This document shows positions 48,142-59,130 of a stretch of 64,000 nt of DNA, in pieces. Numbering within the stretch: position 1 is the stretch's first letter; each line of letters starts with the position of its first letter. Made by a program: the position numbers and the translations under genes. Source of the DNA: Chaenocephalus aceratus (lineage: Eukaryota; Chordata; Actinopteri; Perciformes; Channichthyidae); NCBI GenBank assembly GCA_023974075.1, contig CM043800.1:4099319-4163318 (forward strand), given 5' to 3'. The notes beneath the pieces are model-generated. The model made no database searches. It was not told the DNA's origin and saw nothing but the letters and a program-made list of their open reading frames with translations.

Positions 48142-49212
48142 GACAAACAATAGGGGGTCCGGCCGTCCTGTAACGATAGCTTGAAGCAGACAGAGGATAA
48201 GAGCTGCTGTGTTCCTGTAGGTGTGTGATAATGGATGAGGTCCAGGAAAAAGGAATACCTTGCTAGGGCAGCATGGACATGAAAAAAAGGAGTGTGTGAT
48301 TATGTGTGTGCATTGGGCTGTGCATGTGCATTTGTGAGTAATAAGTATTTAAGTATTTAATGTGAACATGTGCATGCATCTGTGTATAAGTGCTTTTGTC
48401 TGTGTGTTCTAATGTGGAAGTGCTGCTGCTTTGAATCAATTGAAATAGGGAACTCTGCCCTTATGAATAATGAACAAGCCCGTCTTTTTCAACTTTTGTT
48501 AAATGTAGAAAAATGAAAAAGTTATGAGTGTTTCACGCATGAGAAGCTTGCTAATAATAAATAAGTGAAATGTGAACGTCATGTTTCCCTGCTGTTTTAC
48601 CTCTCTCCAGGAGAGGAAACGTCTCTGTGAAAAGAAAGAGAGCAGAGTAAAGATGTCATGTCCTCCTCTTCCTCACATAAACAGTGGTTGCTCCAAGATT
48701 TTTAACTGCAGTTGGGTTCTTTTTGCATATTTTATTGTGTTTGACCAAATCTTTAGATGATGACATGTATCGATTTTTTCACTTTGCTTACTTTTTTTGA
48801 TAGTTTGATAATTAGATCCAACAATCTGAATTGATAAAATTATTCAATTGCCAGTCATGTTGATTTAGATTTACAGCACACATACTGTACATATGCTATT
48901 CAGCCTCTTGTTTGGTGTCCATCAGGTGCAAATGCGTTTCAACGGCCCAAAGCGGGGGGTTACATATTGTAACCCTAGTCTATAAGCACAGACAGAGCCC
49001 TCTACTGGACGCTATGGGTACTAGTCTCATCAATGATATGCGACCGTTCACACACTGAAGTTGTATAAACGTAACCGGCCAATCAGGGTGAGCCTACCTG
49101 AATGCCCTCTCTGAGGGCCTAAGATATATTTTAGTTATATTTTTCATTAGTTTTACCAACATTAATTTGATTTAATTGTATTTAAAATAACATTCCCAAA
49201 GAAATCTGAATC
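48141..49212. other. No gene seen
   Basis: Non-coding. At 48955-49020 'gggttacatattgtaaccct' begins a stretch resembling the DIRS-like termini at 53826 and 61443. Confidence 0.45.
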
Positions 49213-49485
49213 TGCCTGTTCAGTTTATGTTGGAATGTGAAGGGTTAATTGAAAGAAGCGTGTCTGGCCCTCTCTGCGATTCACAGAGGGCCCAGCTATA
49301 GTAACTCAATGAGAGAGTAATGTCAAATGACAGTACAATTGACCAATCATATCTTCCCTCTAAATGGGTGGGCTTTATTTTCGGGGACATTATGACAAGT
49401 TCCGCCCGCTGTGAAGTTTATGCGGTGTGTGTGTTATAGTGGTGCAGTGACGCGTCCTAAAACCCGTAAGTAAGCTGCGCTTGGG
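49213..49485. repeat. Dispersed repeat, direct copy at 41986-42285
   Basis: As described for 41986-42285. This copy has an extra 'gcggtgtgtgtgttatagtg' near 49422. Confidence 0.8.
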
Positions 49486-49678
49486 CACCATTTCCACATT
49501 CGGCCTGATCTAATTTGGCTCTTTTTCAGGGGGAAAAAAAAAACATTTTTTCCCCCAAAATAAAATTTGACAACAATCAATTTCATTAATGGGAGACCCT
49601 AAAGATAAGAAAAATCATTGTTGTCATTTGTTCTACCTCGGGTAGGGGTAACTCGAAAAAACTAAAGCCTTTTTTGAG

Positions 49679-50300
49679 GACTTGCTGCTGGACTACTACG
49701 TCTGAGGACAAGGTCTGTCTTGGAGCCTTTGGTGTCCAGACCACATTTTTTGCAGAGTGCCCTTACTTCCTCTACCTGTTGTAGAAATTAAGCCAATTCT
49801 GCAAATAAAGTACACTTTAATTACATGCATGGTACATATTCCAAATTATTTCACATTATAATCACCTTCAAGTTGATGATCTCATCAGAAAGTCGCTCCT
49901 CAGTGACCTCCAGGTGCTCACTGTCATCTGACATTGTAGTTGTAGGGATCTTTTGAAATTCAGTGTTCAGGATGAGGTCAGGCTGCCTGGTTTGTGGCCA
50001 ATCCATGGTGCCCAGTTGTTGTAACTCAGAGGCACAACAAAGGGGTTCTTCTTACCATCTTTAGGGACAATTGTAAAATGCATTGTTTCAGAAACCATTC
50101 TAATTTTCATACATTCATATAATTCAGACAAACGTTTAGGTCTCAATAGCTGGCTTTTCATTCTGCATGACCTACATGGAATGAAACCCTGACTGAGCAT
50201 TTCCACAGCCACAGCATCCCAGAATTTCTTGAGGTCCACATGTCCATCATAGTCTTGGGATGGTCTCTGAATTTCACTGACTGTTATATGAAACATTTGT
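49679..50300 (-). pseudogene. SANT/Myb-like plus SAP domain gene fragment (minus)
   Basis: Minus strand. After an acceptor-like 'catataacag' near 50284, the frame (50296-49967) reads KFWDAVAVEMLSQGFIPC...CRMKSQLL...LYEC, a Myb/SANT-like (trihelix) pattern. It frameshifts near 49990 and continues as ...SEHLEVTEERLSDEIINLK to a donor-like site at 49867. After a second acceptor (tgttctacaacag-like, 49783) comes VEEVRALCKKCGLDTKGSKTDLVLRR, a clear SAP motif. SAP and SANT-like domains bind DNA and occur in accessory proteins of several eukaryotic transposons. Not identified further. Confidence 0.5.
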
Positions 50301-50379
50301 GATTATCTCAGATAACTACATTAGGACAACCATGTATACCCTGCTATCATATGATGTTAATTAATTGGTAAATTCCTCG

Positions 50380-51490
50380 GTAAAATAAGTATTTGGTCAC
50401 CTACAAACATACAAGATTTCTGGCTCTCACAGACCTGTAACTTCTTCTTTAAGAGCTTCCTCTGTCCTCCACTTGTTAACTGTATTAATGGCACCTCTTT
50501 GAAGTCGTTATCAGTATAAAAAACACCTGTCCACAACCTCAAACAGTCACACTCCAAACTCCACTATGGCCAAGACCAAAGAGCTGTCAAAGGACACCAG
50601 AAACACAATTGTAGACCTGCACCAGGCTGGGAAGACTGCATCTGCAATAGGTAAGCAGCTTGGTGTGAAGAAATCAACTGTGGGAGCAATTATTAGAAAA
50701 TGGAAGACATACAAGACCACTGATAATCTCCCTCGATCTGGGGCTCCACGCAAGATCTCACCCCGTGGGGTCAAAATGATCACAAGAACGGTGAGCAAAA
50801 ATCCCAGAACCACACGGCGGGACTCAATGACCTGCAGAGAGCTGGGACCAAAGTAACAAAGGCTACCATCAGTAACACACTACGCCGCCAGGGACTCAAA
50901 TCCTGCAGTGCCAGACGTGTCCCCCTGCTTAAGCCAGTCTATGCCCAGGGCCCGTCTGAAGTTTGCTAGAGAGCATTTAGATGATCCAGAAGAGGATTGG
51001 GAGAATGTCATATGGTTAGATGAAACCAAAATAGAACTTTTTCGTAAAAACTCAACTAGACGTGTTTGGAGGAGAAAGAATGCTGCGTTGCATCCAAAGA
51101 ACACCATACCTACTGTGAAACATGGGGGTGGAAACATCATGCTTTGGGGCTGTTTTTCTGCAAAGGGACCAGGACGACTGAGCCGTGTAAAGGAAAGAAT
51201 GAATGGGGCCATGTATCGTGATATTTTGAGTGACAACCTCCTTTCATCAGCAAGGGCATTGAAGATGAAATGTGGCTGGGTCTTTCAGCATGACAATGAT
51301 CCCAAACACACCGCCCGGGCAACAAAGGAGTGGCTTCGTAAGAAGCATTTCAAGGTCCTGGAGTGGCCTAGCCAGTCTCCAGATCTCAACCCCATAGAAA
51401 ATCTTTGGAGGGAGTTGAAAGTCCGTGTTGCCCAGCGACAGCCCCAAAACATCACTGCTCTAGAGGAGACCTTTTTAGACAGATTTAGCA
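50380..51490 (+). mobile_element. Tc1-like transposon, termini lost
   Basis: Contains 'aagtatttggtcacc' at 50387, a subterminal block of fish Tc1 elements, followed by the transposase. No complete inverted ends or TA duplications were found, so both tips are truncated. Confidence 0.8.
50566..51490 (+). pseudogene. Tc1-like transposase (frameshifted)
   Basis: Starts [18 protein letters not shown]. The N-terminus has the paired-type helix-turn-helix region ([26 protein letters not shown]) and an AT-hook-like [13 protein letters not shown] frameshift near 50820 leads to the frame 50908-51579 with the DD34E core: [24 protein letters not shown] and [15 protein letters not shown]. The C-terminus runs into unrelated sequence after about 51480. 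Cut-and-paste transposase, inactive here. Confidence 0.92.
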
Positions 51491-51659
51491 AAAAAAAAAC
51501 CTCTTCTGGGCCATTTGGGTGGATTTTCCATATCTCTGGCCCCCCTTGCTGGATGTTGACATGTGACATCTCTTTCTGACCGTCAGAGCCAATGGAATCG
51601 AGGGGAACTCCCACATAGTCCTTATTTGGTAATGTGTGCGCGTGAGACTGCCGCATAGC

Positions 51660-52465
51660 CTAGACCGGAAGTAGCAGCCACTCAGGTTGTTGTGCTCCCT
51701 ATCTCTGTTTCTTATCCTATATCTAATAGAACTGCTCGGGTCTTGATAGATTGAGTGGGGACGTTCATGAGATCTTTCTAGAGGGTTATCAAGAATATAT
51801 TTTATCCAATGACCTTTTCCCTCTCTGTCTGTGTCTGTGTATTCTCTTGTTCCGACTAACCCGGCCAAATCTTTTTTCTTGTTTTGTATCTATATCTACG
51901 CCGGGATCCGGAGTCGAGGCTGATCCTCTTGCTGTAGTCCTGTGTCTTGGATCCTATATCCTGAGTTCTGTATTAAGTCATGGACTTCGGGTCGTGGCTG
52001 AACCTGTCTCTGTGATCCTGCCTTGGGTCTCGTCATGCTGCTTCCCTGATGGCTTCCACAGGATTGTAGCTGACATCCTCGTGGATTCATCTTCTTATTA
52101 CAGACACATGCATTTCCTAACATTCGGTCTATATGCCGTAAAATGTATTATCTCTTCGATTTACACACGGCATCTATTGCACGTCTGTCCGTCCTGGGAG
52201 AGGGATCCCTCCTCTGTTGCTCTCCCTGAGGTTTCTCCCATTTTTTCCCCTTAAATTGTGGGTTTTCTCTGGAAGTTTTTCCTTGTACGATGTGAGGGTC
52301 TAAGGATAGAGGGTGTCGTTTTTCTCATACTGATATTCTGAACAATCTGTGCTGTTGTAAAGTGTCTCTACTGTAGGCTATTTTTATTATATGTACAGCA
52401 CTTTGGCTCCACCAAAAATCATTTATAAATGTGCTATATAAATAAAACTTGATTTGATTTGATGG
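51660..52465 (+). repeat. Dispersed repeat with non-LTR-type 3' end
   Basis: The last 155 bp match the inverse of 305-475. The end is 'aataaaacttgatttgattt', a short repeated tail. The frame 51751-52254 ends with LPEVSPIFSP, a peptide I recall from repeat-derived frames in fish. Family not identified. Confidence 0.55.
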
Positions 52466-52989
52466 CTACCATTAGCAGCTAACTTTTGCTCTCTGATTTT
52501 TACATAAAAATGGAATTATGGATTATAAATGAAATAATATTTTTAAACAGAGACGTTAAAAACCTATGGATTAACCGATTCAGCCACGTTTTTTCTCGTT
52601 TTAATGCCATTGAACACGTCTTTTGATCAGATTGACAGCTACGGTGAGACGATCTCCCTAGAAGCTCCGTAAAGGTACGTGTTGTGATGACTGTATTTGC
52701 TTCCCCTGTCGCGAGTCCGGATCACTCAGTGATAATGCTATATACCTAAATAATCTGTGGAACCTCAGCTTTAATCGGATATCTTGTATGTGCAGCTACG
52801 ATAAGTAATACGGGTACTTTTATCTTGAGTTCTGTGCCAATGTCCCTTAGCATTTTTCGCTAAGGGGTCATTTAGATGCTTCTTATGAGACTTGTGTTTT
52901 GTTTTGGTAAAAATTGTTTGTATCGTCAGTTAGCTGAGATTATTTCCATTAATCTGGTCTAACACATTAATAGGTTCTTAAATATTCAG

Positions 52990-53460
52990 ATCCCTTGAGA
53001 CACAGTGTCGTGAAAAAAAAAAACAGAGTCCCCGCCGACGGGGACCTTGGGGTTAAGAGCGGTTTAATGACTGCAGTTTTCAGGGCCTGTGGAAAAACAC
53101 CTGAGTGAAGAGACTTGTTTACTATATGAAGTAGATCTGAGGCCATGCAACGAAAAAAATCCTGTTGGAATAATATCAAGGCAGCATGAGGAGGATTTCA
53201 GAAGTTGTATAATGTCCTCTAGGTTTTTATCATTAATCTGATGGAATTGTGTCATGGTGTTTGATTTGATGTTAAGTGGACACAGAGACAAAATATTTGC
53301 TGTACCTGATGCAGAGGCACTGACTGCTTGTCTGATTTTCTGAATTTTGTCGGTGAAGGAGGAGGGAAATGTATTGCATGCCGTGGTGGATAGAAGTTCA
53401 GAGGCTACTGGGGGGTTAGTTAGTCTGTTTATAGTAGCAAACAAGGCACGTGCAGTGTTT
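52990..53460 (-). pseudogene. L2-like LINE ORF fragment (minus)
   Basis: Minus frames 53444-53064 and 53179-52967 read FATINRLTNPP, SFTDKIQKIRQAV, LLKSSSCCLDIIPTGFF and NKSLHSGVFPQALKTAVIKPLL, the stretch between endonuclease and RT in L2-like LINEs (the last block is RT motif 0/1). Frameshift near 53165. It ends before the core RT motifs. Confidence 0.85.
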
Positions 53461-53825
53461 TTGACAAAGATGATCAGAGAAGAAAGACATTCGTCGTGAA
53501 TCTTTCAATTCCAAATTATAAAAGCCAAGTGTGGGAATGTGACGTCATTGTCACATGACGTTGTCACCTGATGCGGTCACATGACCGGTGACCGGGTAAA
53601 CAGGAAGTAATAAAGGTTTGCAGTCAGTTCAAGAAAGTCTCTCACTTGGCTGCACGGTTATTGGTCTTCTCCCTCTCACAAAGGTAGGAATAACAGTTTG
53701 AAGGTGGTTTTATGGTATTTTAACTTAACCTATGCAAGTGGCTAATTCAGCTTAGGTTTTATTAGGGTGAGTGCAAGACGTGTTTTTACCTGATGAAGGA
53801 AGGAAACTATAGGTTACTTACGTAA

Positions 53826-54101
53826 CCCCAGTACTCAGAGTAACATGAAGTGAGATGTCTCACTATGGGATGCGCCTCATCGCGGAGCAAACAGAAGCAT
53901 CAATCTCATTACGCCAATCCTGATTGGCTGGTGATCTTGACGTCAGCGTCAGGGGAAATCACCCCCTATAAGTAGTTTGCGCCACATGCGTCATTCAAAA
54001 TAAGCACCTCTTCTCGCTTCACCATAGCAAGGAGGGCCGTCTGGTAAGACATCTCACTTCATGTTACTCTGAGAACTGGGGTTACGGAAGTAACCTATAG
54101 T
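53826..54101. repeat. DIRS-like terminal module with internal inverted repeats
   Basis: 'actataggttacttacgtaa' with 'gtaacatgaagtgagatgtct' on the left is repeated inverted at 54042-54101. The segment between matches the inverse of 61480-61668. Inverted terminal repeats and the nearby tyrosine recombinase (61771) suggest a DIRS terminus. Confidence 0.55.
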
Positions 54102-54917
54102 GCTCATTCATAACACTCCGTTTGATGTCTCACTATGGGATATTGTAGCTCCCGTATTGCCAGACGAGCTTATATGGCGGCAAATCTCTGTCATAAATCG
54201 CGAGGGCATATGAGATCCACGCGAGCACAAGTCAAGCAGCCGCGGACGTATATTATTTTCGCGAGCACTAAAACGGCACTCGTGCGAGAGCAATATTGAA
54301 GCCTGCAGGGGAGAAACATGCCTTGAGCATGTGCAGCATCTACATGAGCTCTCCTTGGTCTCCTGCGCTCTCGCGAGCAATTCCTGCTCTTCTGCTCGTG
54401 AAACTCTGGCCTGCTCTCGCGCGCGGAGAAATGTTAGGAAGTGGGCGTACCGTGTCCCAGTAACGCCAAATCTAATTGGTTACACCCCTCCTCTTTTATG
54501 ATTGGCCGTTGTCTGGATTCAAACCAAGAAGTACTGTTTGTCCCTCTCCAAACGTGATGAAATATGGCTGTGGAAACGTCTCACGTAAGTTACTTTACGA
54601 ATGATTGTTTTAATTAAAGGCATGGTTTTGTATTCTGTGGTTATTCCACAAGAGCCGTCGTTACTTATAAATGGATTGAGTTTTTTTAGATAATACATTT
54701 TTACATATTTTTCAAAAGTATTCAAACTATTCTATTATAAAGATAAGAACCAATTACCCCAATTACCTTTTCGATCTTGACATATGATAATATAAAATGT
54801 AGCTTTCAAAAACTGAATTTGGAATTAATCATTTTGATTACTTTAGCAAAATATTTTATTCACAAATGTCGCTTTTTCAAAATGTCCCCAGTTTTTATTG
54901 CCTTTCTCAAATAAAGG
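53880..54917. repeat. Left ~1 kb arm of a large inverted repeat
   Basis: Near-identical inverse of 58999-59130 plus 60780-61670 (the right arm is split by a LINE). The mirrored frames 54519-54725 (minus) and 60825-61031 (plus) are identical in length and residues. Ends of the likely transposon core read TGTAGCTCCCGTATTGCC at 54153 and inverse near 61406. Confidence 0.9.
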
Positions 54918-55251
54918 GGAATCGAGGATTATAAACTTTTTGCAAGACTTCATACAGGGCCCTGACATTTTATAAACTTATTTGTTCTTGAATTGTACAC
55001 CCGATTTCGACAGGCAACTCAATGACAGCTTTGTATACCCGTTTTATTCATGTTTACATGTCTCAGTTTAAACACAACTTTGCATCATGATAGTTGCGAT
55101 GAAACAATGATAACTAAAACAGGACTGGCTAGTGAGGTTTTCTTCTTCAAAATATCCACATAAAAAACAATTTAAAAACAATAGCCATATTTATTGACAT
55201 TGCTTAGGTGAAAATATGCATTTCTTTGTATTAATTTTCAACTTGTTTTAA

Positions 55252-55659
55252 GAGGAAGAAAAGAGCTTCGTGGTTGAAGAGAGGGGGACCCCTGCGAAGA
55301 TAACAGAGAGTGATCTTGATGATGGAGACTCAAGAGAGACGGAGTCTACAGGTGAACCGGCGAGAGATGAAGAGGAGATGAAGGAAAAATACAAGATCAC
55401 TGTTGGTTGCTTCCTTCAATGGCTTACTGGGCAGGCACATGTCCCCATCACCTCAACAGAGAGAGAGAGATTTCAAATCCTAATTGAATTCGACCATGAT
55501 TGCAGCGTGCGCTATGGTACACACACTGTATGCTTTCCAGTGGTAAATGCGTGCTCCAACTCCATTACCTTTCCGACAAGGCACCTCGGCTCATATCCGG
55601 AGTTCCTGCTACTCATAACACAGGCTGTTATGAGTAGCAGGGAATTTAGTCGTTCATAA
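55252..55659 (+). pseudogene. HECT-like E3 C-lobe ORF, last exon only
   Basis: After an acceptor-like 'cttgttttaag' at 55251 the frame gives an acidic start, then FLQWLTGQAHVPI, FDHDCSV and PVVNACSNSITFPTRHLGSYPEFLLLI. The order LxW(L/I)TG ... Cys-Ser/Asn ... (T/L)FP ... F...L resembles the C-lobe of HECT ubiquitin ligases, with the catalytic Cys in NACSN. The bulk of a HECT domain is missing. The 3' end has a 16-bp perfect palindrome (55605-55620 and 55626-55641). It sits inside the same inverted-repeat element as the integrase-like transposase, on the opposite strand. Confidence 0.5.
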
Positions 55660-56178
55660 GGTTCAGAGAATCAATGTTTTCTGTTAAAACAGTCTTTATT
55701 GCACTTTATTTGACAAGGTTTTCATTTGTTCAAGATGAGAATGTTACTGTACAGTCAAACGTTCAAGTGACATCACGTACTGTTCCAGTCAAAATGTTTT
55801 TTTAAACAAATGGCGAAGTTGGGGAACCATTATACTTTTGAGCTGTGTTTTGTGTCTGTTTCAATTTAATGGAATAAAAACCCAGTCACCAGTTGTGCCA
55901 AGTAACTTTACTCTATCCTGAAATCGGCATCATGACTTATTTTACTCTTGGTACCTTTACTTAAGTAACACTTTGAACACAGGAATTTTACTTGGAACAG
56001 AGTATTGTTACATTTTGGTATTTCTACTTTTAGTTAAGTACTTCTTCCACCTCTTATAGCCACTGTAATACACATATAATACACGTTACTAACTTAAACT
56101 GTTTCCCCATTATATTCCTACTATGAGGCTTAAGGCTATGTTTACCCTCATCTGTGTCATTCAAGGGAGCTGTATTTC
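55660..56178. other. Intergenic space between two convergent frames
   Basis: AT-rich and without coding signal, between the plus-strand HECT-like frame and the minus-strand transposase. Confidence 0.6.
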
Positions 56179-58583
56179 TTAAGAGCCACATCTTTCAGCT
56201 ACATACTCACGGCAGAGTAAGTACAGTTTCTTGACCGGAGTGTTTGGGTCAATTTGCTGAAATACTGATTCAAGTTCAGTTATGTCTTCTGGACTCAAAG
56301 GGCAGTCAAATTCGGGGACGACAATCCCTGCATCCTCTTCTTCTCCATCGTGGTCAGCAGCAATTTCCCAGTCAACATCTGGCTCCTAATAACCATAACA
56401 GGTTTTGAACACTTAGGTGAAATAAATGTATGTCTTATAAACAAAGTGGAACAATGACATCAAGTAATAGTTTGTGTTATTTTACACAGTTAAAATAAGA
56501 CAAACTGAATAAAATTGTCATGGAAAAAAGTAATCTTTTGACAATGTATATTACACAAAGTAAATGGTAAGTAATTACTATCTTCAATGACAATCCAATA
56601 AAGGTAACTCAGGCTTCTAACAATGAGAGGTTAATATTGAAACAAGATCAATACCTCTGGGCTCTCCGGCTGATCAATGTTTGTCTGCATCAGTCCAAGT
56701 TGCCATAACTGCTCTGGACATTGGTTCCGTTCACTGCTGAGTGGATGATGGTTCCAGCCTTCTGTAAAAATCCCCAAGTCCATCTGAAGTCGGGGAAGAA
56801 TAATGTAGTGCACACAGAAGAGGTCGTCTGTTGATGAGATGTCGAGCAGACCATCCTCTTCGAGGCAGAGCAGTATCGCAGAGTACTTGTTGGTGACTAT
56901 GACTCGTACATCACGCCAAAGATGCTCAATCCTATGGATGAAAATACATGGTTTAGGGAAAACCAGTTCCAGTAATCTATTTTCATGCTGGCCTAGCATA
57001 GGTTAAGTGCAAGGTGCTTTGTCTACACATCAGATAATTCCACCTCACTAATTTAGTTGCTAGATATGCTGCAATTTACCTCTGGTTATGAACACTTTTA
57101 CCAGAGATGAAGCTTCCACGGTCGGTGCCGCGAACCGAAAACATGAATCTCGCTATCTGTACGTTTTCTACACCTTGGTCTCCTCTGACCCTGAAATGTA
57201 CACAGTTGACCAAAGGACTGTCAAAGAAAATACTCATACAAAAGTGTCACAGTATTGATCTAGTGTGCAAAGAGTGTGCTTTTTTTCTGTGAATTCACCT
57301 TAAAGGCACTCCATGTCTTTGTGTTGCCTCTAGGAAGAAGCCATAGGCTGTTGACGCACGGTTGTTGGTTGAAGCACCCAAGTACATTACCTGCAGAAAA
57401 GCAGAGAATATTTAAGAATAGGGCAATTACACACAATAGCTAGGCAACATTCTGTTAAACTGTGAATTAAAGAATTCCTGTTGCAATAGAAATAAGCAAA
57501 CACTACTGACATACAGTATACTGACTCATAATTGTGCAACAAAAATAGGCAATGCACAAAATCTCCTTTACATCTACTTTGACTTTGCTGCTTCCATACA
57601 CTTTCTCCATTTGGACCAAATTCCTTAAGCAAAGTCAGGACACAGCGTTGGGACCTCTTGTGGTTTTAAGTAGCTAGCAGTAAACCCGTACAAAAAATAC
57701 ATGTTTGTTTAATGTGTGTCTACTGAAGTAAAATGCAGTCTTACCTTTCTCGAATACCCGTCCACTCCACCAAATAAGACAATGTTGTAACTGGAAAAAC
57801 CAAAGAACAAACTGTTATAGCACTCTGGAATTGAAACACTGATTCTCCAAAACTGGGACATTACAATGAGATTATTTTTGAATCACTTAGCGAAATATAA
57901 ATACCACAACCGTATCAATTTGTGGTTGGTATCCACGTGCACAAGTGAGAGAGGCCCTCGCACTGAATATGTTCTCCTCACAACACAGCCCAGACTAGCC
58001 AGTCTGGAGAGGATGCCTATGGAATCCACTCGATGCATTGAGGCAGCCATTCTTGTCCATTGTACACGTAGACCAATAGATAACAACCGTCCTTTGACCA
58101 TTCGGTATCCAGCAGTGGGCATGTCATTCTTGATAGATATGACCACGTTATCCAACTCCTCATCACTGATGGAGCTATAAAGTTCTGAAACGGATAAGCC
58201 AAACTCTCTCATCCTTCTAAAGATTGTACTGGAAGAAACACCTAGCACTTTTGCAATGCAAGGCACCGATAGGTTTGTCCCCAAAATCTCAACCAACTGC
58301 TGCCTCTCTCAATTTCAAACTTAGGACATCCTCTTAGACCAATAACTGATCCCACTGCTGTATTTGGGGCTTCTGAATCTAAATATTGCCTAAGTAGTCC
58401 AAACAGCTCTTGAAGAGCTTGGATTATTCCTTGCGGTATGTCAACATGTCTTGAAAGTGCTTGCAGGAGGTACAGCTCCTGGCGACATGCAAACTCCAGG
58501 AAATCCAGGTCAAGTGGTGCTCGAATGAGTGCAAGCTCAAACTTCGACAGGAGTCTCTCCAGGATCTGGCGTTTCAGAATATG
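56179..58583 (-). CDS. Six-exon integrase-like (rve/DDE) transposase
   Basis: Minus-strand exons 58583-57911, 57790-57745, 57390-57299, 57190-57080, 56931-56655 and 56385-56179, each with AG/GT borders. All five junction phases agree and the frame ends at TAA. Exon 1 carries an N-terminal helical region, a helix-turn-helix ([18 protein letters not shown]) and [14 protein letters not shown] with the first catalytic Asp. The spliced frame then reads [34 protein letters not shown] (second Asp) and [10 protein letters not shown] (Glu, 34 residues later), then a conserved C-terminus and acidic tail. One frameshift lies near 58300 in exon 1, and the first coding exon upstream of 58583 is not found. 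The core is of retroviral-integrase/IS3 type; assignment to the IS3EU group is inference. Confidence 0.8.
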
Positions 58584-59130
58584 CTGTGAAGAAAAATAAA
58601 GTACACTTTAATTAACTAAATTAATACTTGAGTAAGACTCCTTGAATATATGTGTTTGTAAACCCTAACTAAGGTGTAACAGTCCTTTTTTCAGATGGAG
58701 CTAATATTTCCTTCTGGTCAGAGTTTATTAATTCAGTTATGACGCTATACCACAATTATCTATTCACTATTTTATTTGTATTTAATTATATTTTTAAGAA
58801 ATGTGGTAAATCTTTATTGAAACAATTATGTCAAATACAGAATAAGGCACATAAACATCAATGTTCATCATAAACATTCCAAAAAATAAGCTTAGGGCAT
58901 TTGAACATAAAAAAAAGTGGTCATTCAGAAATTAAAGTGCCAAGAAACTTTTTTTTTTACATTTGCATCATTTTATCCTTTTTGTATAGTATTATTTATT
59001 TGAGAAAGGCAATAAAAACTGGGGACATTTTGAAAAAGCGACATTTGTGAATAAAATATTTTGCTAAAGTACTCAAAATGATTAATTCCAAATTCAGTTT
59101 TTGAAAGCTACATTTTATATTATCATATGT

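Noticed and set aside
54519..54725. Small gene duplicated at 54519-54725 and 60825-61031
   Set aside because: Identical only because they lie in inverted arms; low-complexity and without known domains.
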